6,375 bases of DNA from NCBI GenBank assembly GCA_044439985.1, contig JBITAG010000150.1, positions 1 to 6,375 of the forward strand, given 5' to 3'. Positions 6,230 through 6,375 of this stretch are shown here, piece by piece. Under the pieces are notes generated by a model, which was not told where the DNA came from, ran no database searches, and worked only from the letters and a program-made list of their open reading frames with translations. Positions within the stretch are counted from its first letter, which is position 1; each line of letters starts with the position of its first letter. The translations under genes and the position numbers were made by a program. Source of the DNA: JAJRXR01 sp044439985 (lineage in GTDB: Bacteria > Planctomycetota > Phycisphaerae > Phycisphaerales > UBA1924).

Positions 6230-6375
6230 TCAGCCGCAGCCGGCGTCGAAGGCGTTCTGGAAGGCCAGGAAGTCGAACAAAGTAAGGGCGCCGTCGCCGT
6301 CGAAATCGGCGATCGGGTCGCCGGCGTCGAAGCGGTTCTGGAACTCGAGGAAGTCGAAGAGGGTCAGGGCGCCGT
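6230..6375 (-). CDS. C-terminal fragment of a dockerin-repeat (GC-type) protein, planctomycete-like
   Basis: On the minus strand, 47 codons run in from the right edge to a TGA at 6232-6230; the rest of the gene lies outside the window. The reading gives two tandem units, GALTLFDFLEFQNRFDAG and GALTLFDFLAFQNAFDAG, joined by DPIADFDGD, and ends in CG-stop. The segment DFDGDGALTLFD has Asp at loop positions 1, 3, 5 and 12, as in type I dockerin/EF-hand calcium loops. Both units share a 27-residue period. Similar FDFLxFQN C-termini ending near a Gly-Cys are known to me from Phycisphaerae planctomycetes, where they close many otherwise unrelated secreted or surface proteins; the main domain here is therefore unknown. 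The frame is too short to stand out by length, but the exact repeat and loop pattern make it convincing. The gene is convergent with the pump operon, 5 bp away, and unlikely to share its function. Confidence 0.82.
   Translation of the reverse strand, partial: GALTLFDFLEFQNRFDAGDPIADFDGDGALTLFDFLAFQNAFDAGCG
6239..6375 (-). repeat. 81-bp imperfect direct repeat encoding the dockerin-like units
   Basis: GCCGGCGTCGAA (plus strand) occurs at 6239 and again at 6320, exactly 81 bp apart. Comparing 6239-6294 with 6320-6375 by eye gives 47 of 56 identical bases, and most differences leave the protein motif unchanged. The second unit is cut by the window edge, and more units could lie beyond it. The 81-bp period equals 27 codons, matching the protein repeat. 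Confidence 0.8.

Overview
The window carries a complete three-gene operon for a tripartite RND (resistance-nodulation-division) efflux pump, followed by the C-terminal end of an unrelated gene on the opposite strand. The DNA is very GC-rich throughout. The best clue to the host is that opposite-strand fragment. It ends in two dockerin-like calcium-loop repeats containing FDFLxFQNxFDAG and finishes in ...AGCG-stop, a C-terminal style I associate with planctomycetes, especially Phycisphaerae/Phycisphaerales (often annotated as 'GC-type dockerin'). A Phycisphaerales-like planctomycete is therefore the most likely source. This is an inference from one motif, with no phylogenetic marker in view.

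Layout from left to right: (1) positions 1-109 are a G-rich leader with four long G-runs and a plausible ribosome binding site. (2) 110-1492 (+) is a membrane-anchored periplasmic adaptor (HlyD/AcrA family). (3) 1489-4584 (+) is an inner-membrane RND permease of the HAE1 type. (4) 4581-6224 (+) is an outer-membrane TolC-type lipoprotein. (5) 6230-6375 (-) is the 3' end of a dockerin-repeat protein, convergent with the operon and separated from it by 5 bp.

The three pump genes overlap by 4 nt at each junction (GTGA and TTGA), so they almost certainly form one translationally coupled unit. The permease would use the proton gradient to pick up a substrate in the periplasm or inner leaflet. The adaptor would bridge it to the outer-membrane channel, and its hairpin tip has the RxxxLxxxxxxS pattern expected for docking to a TolC-type channel. 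The substrate cannot be read from the sequence. The permease lacks the charged transmembrane signature of heavy-metal RND pumps.

The pump itself is of a known kind. The less ordinary details are a (Gly-Glu)n insertion encoded by a GGGNGA hexanucleotide array in the adaptor's lipoyl domain, the G-quadruplex-like runs at that array and at the left edge, a non-AcrB proton-relay signature in the permease, a TTG start supported by a strong Shine-Dalgarno for the channel gene, and the dockerin-type C-terminus next door. I see no sign of a wholly new system.
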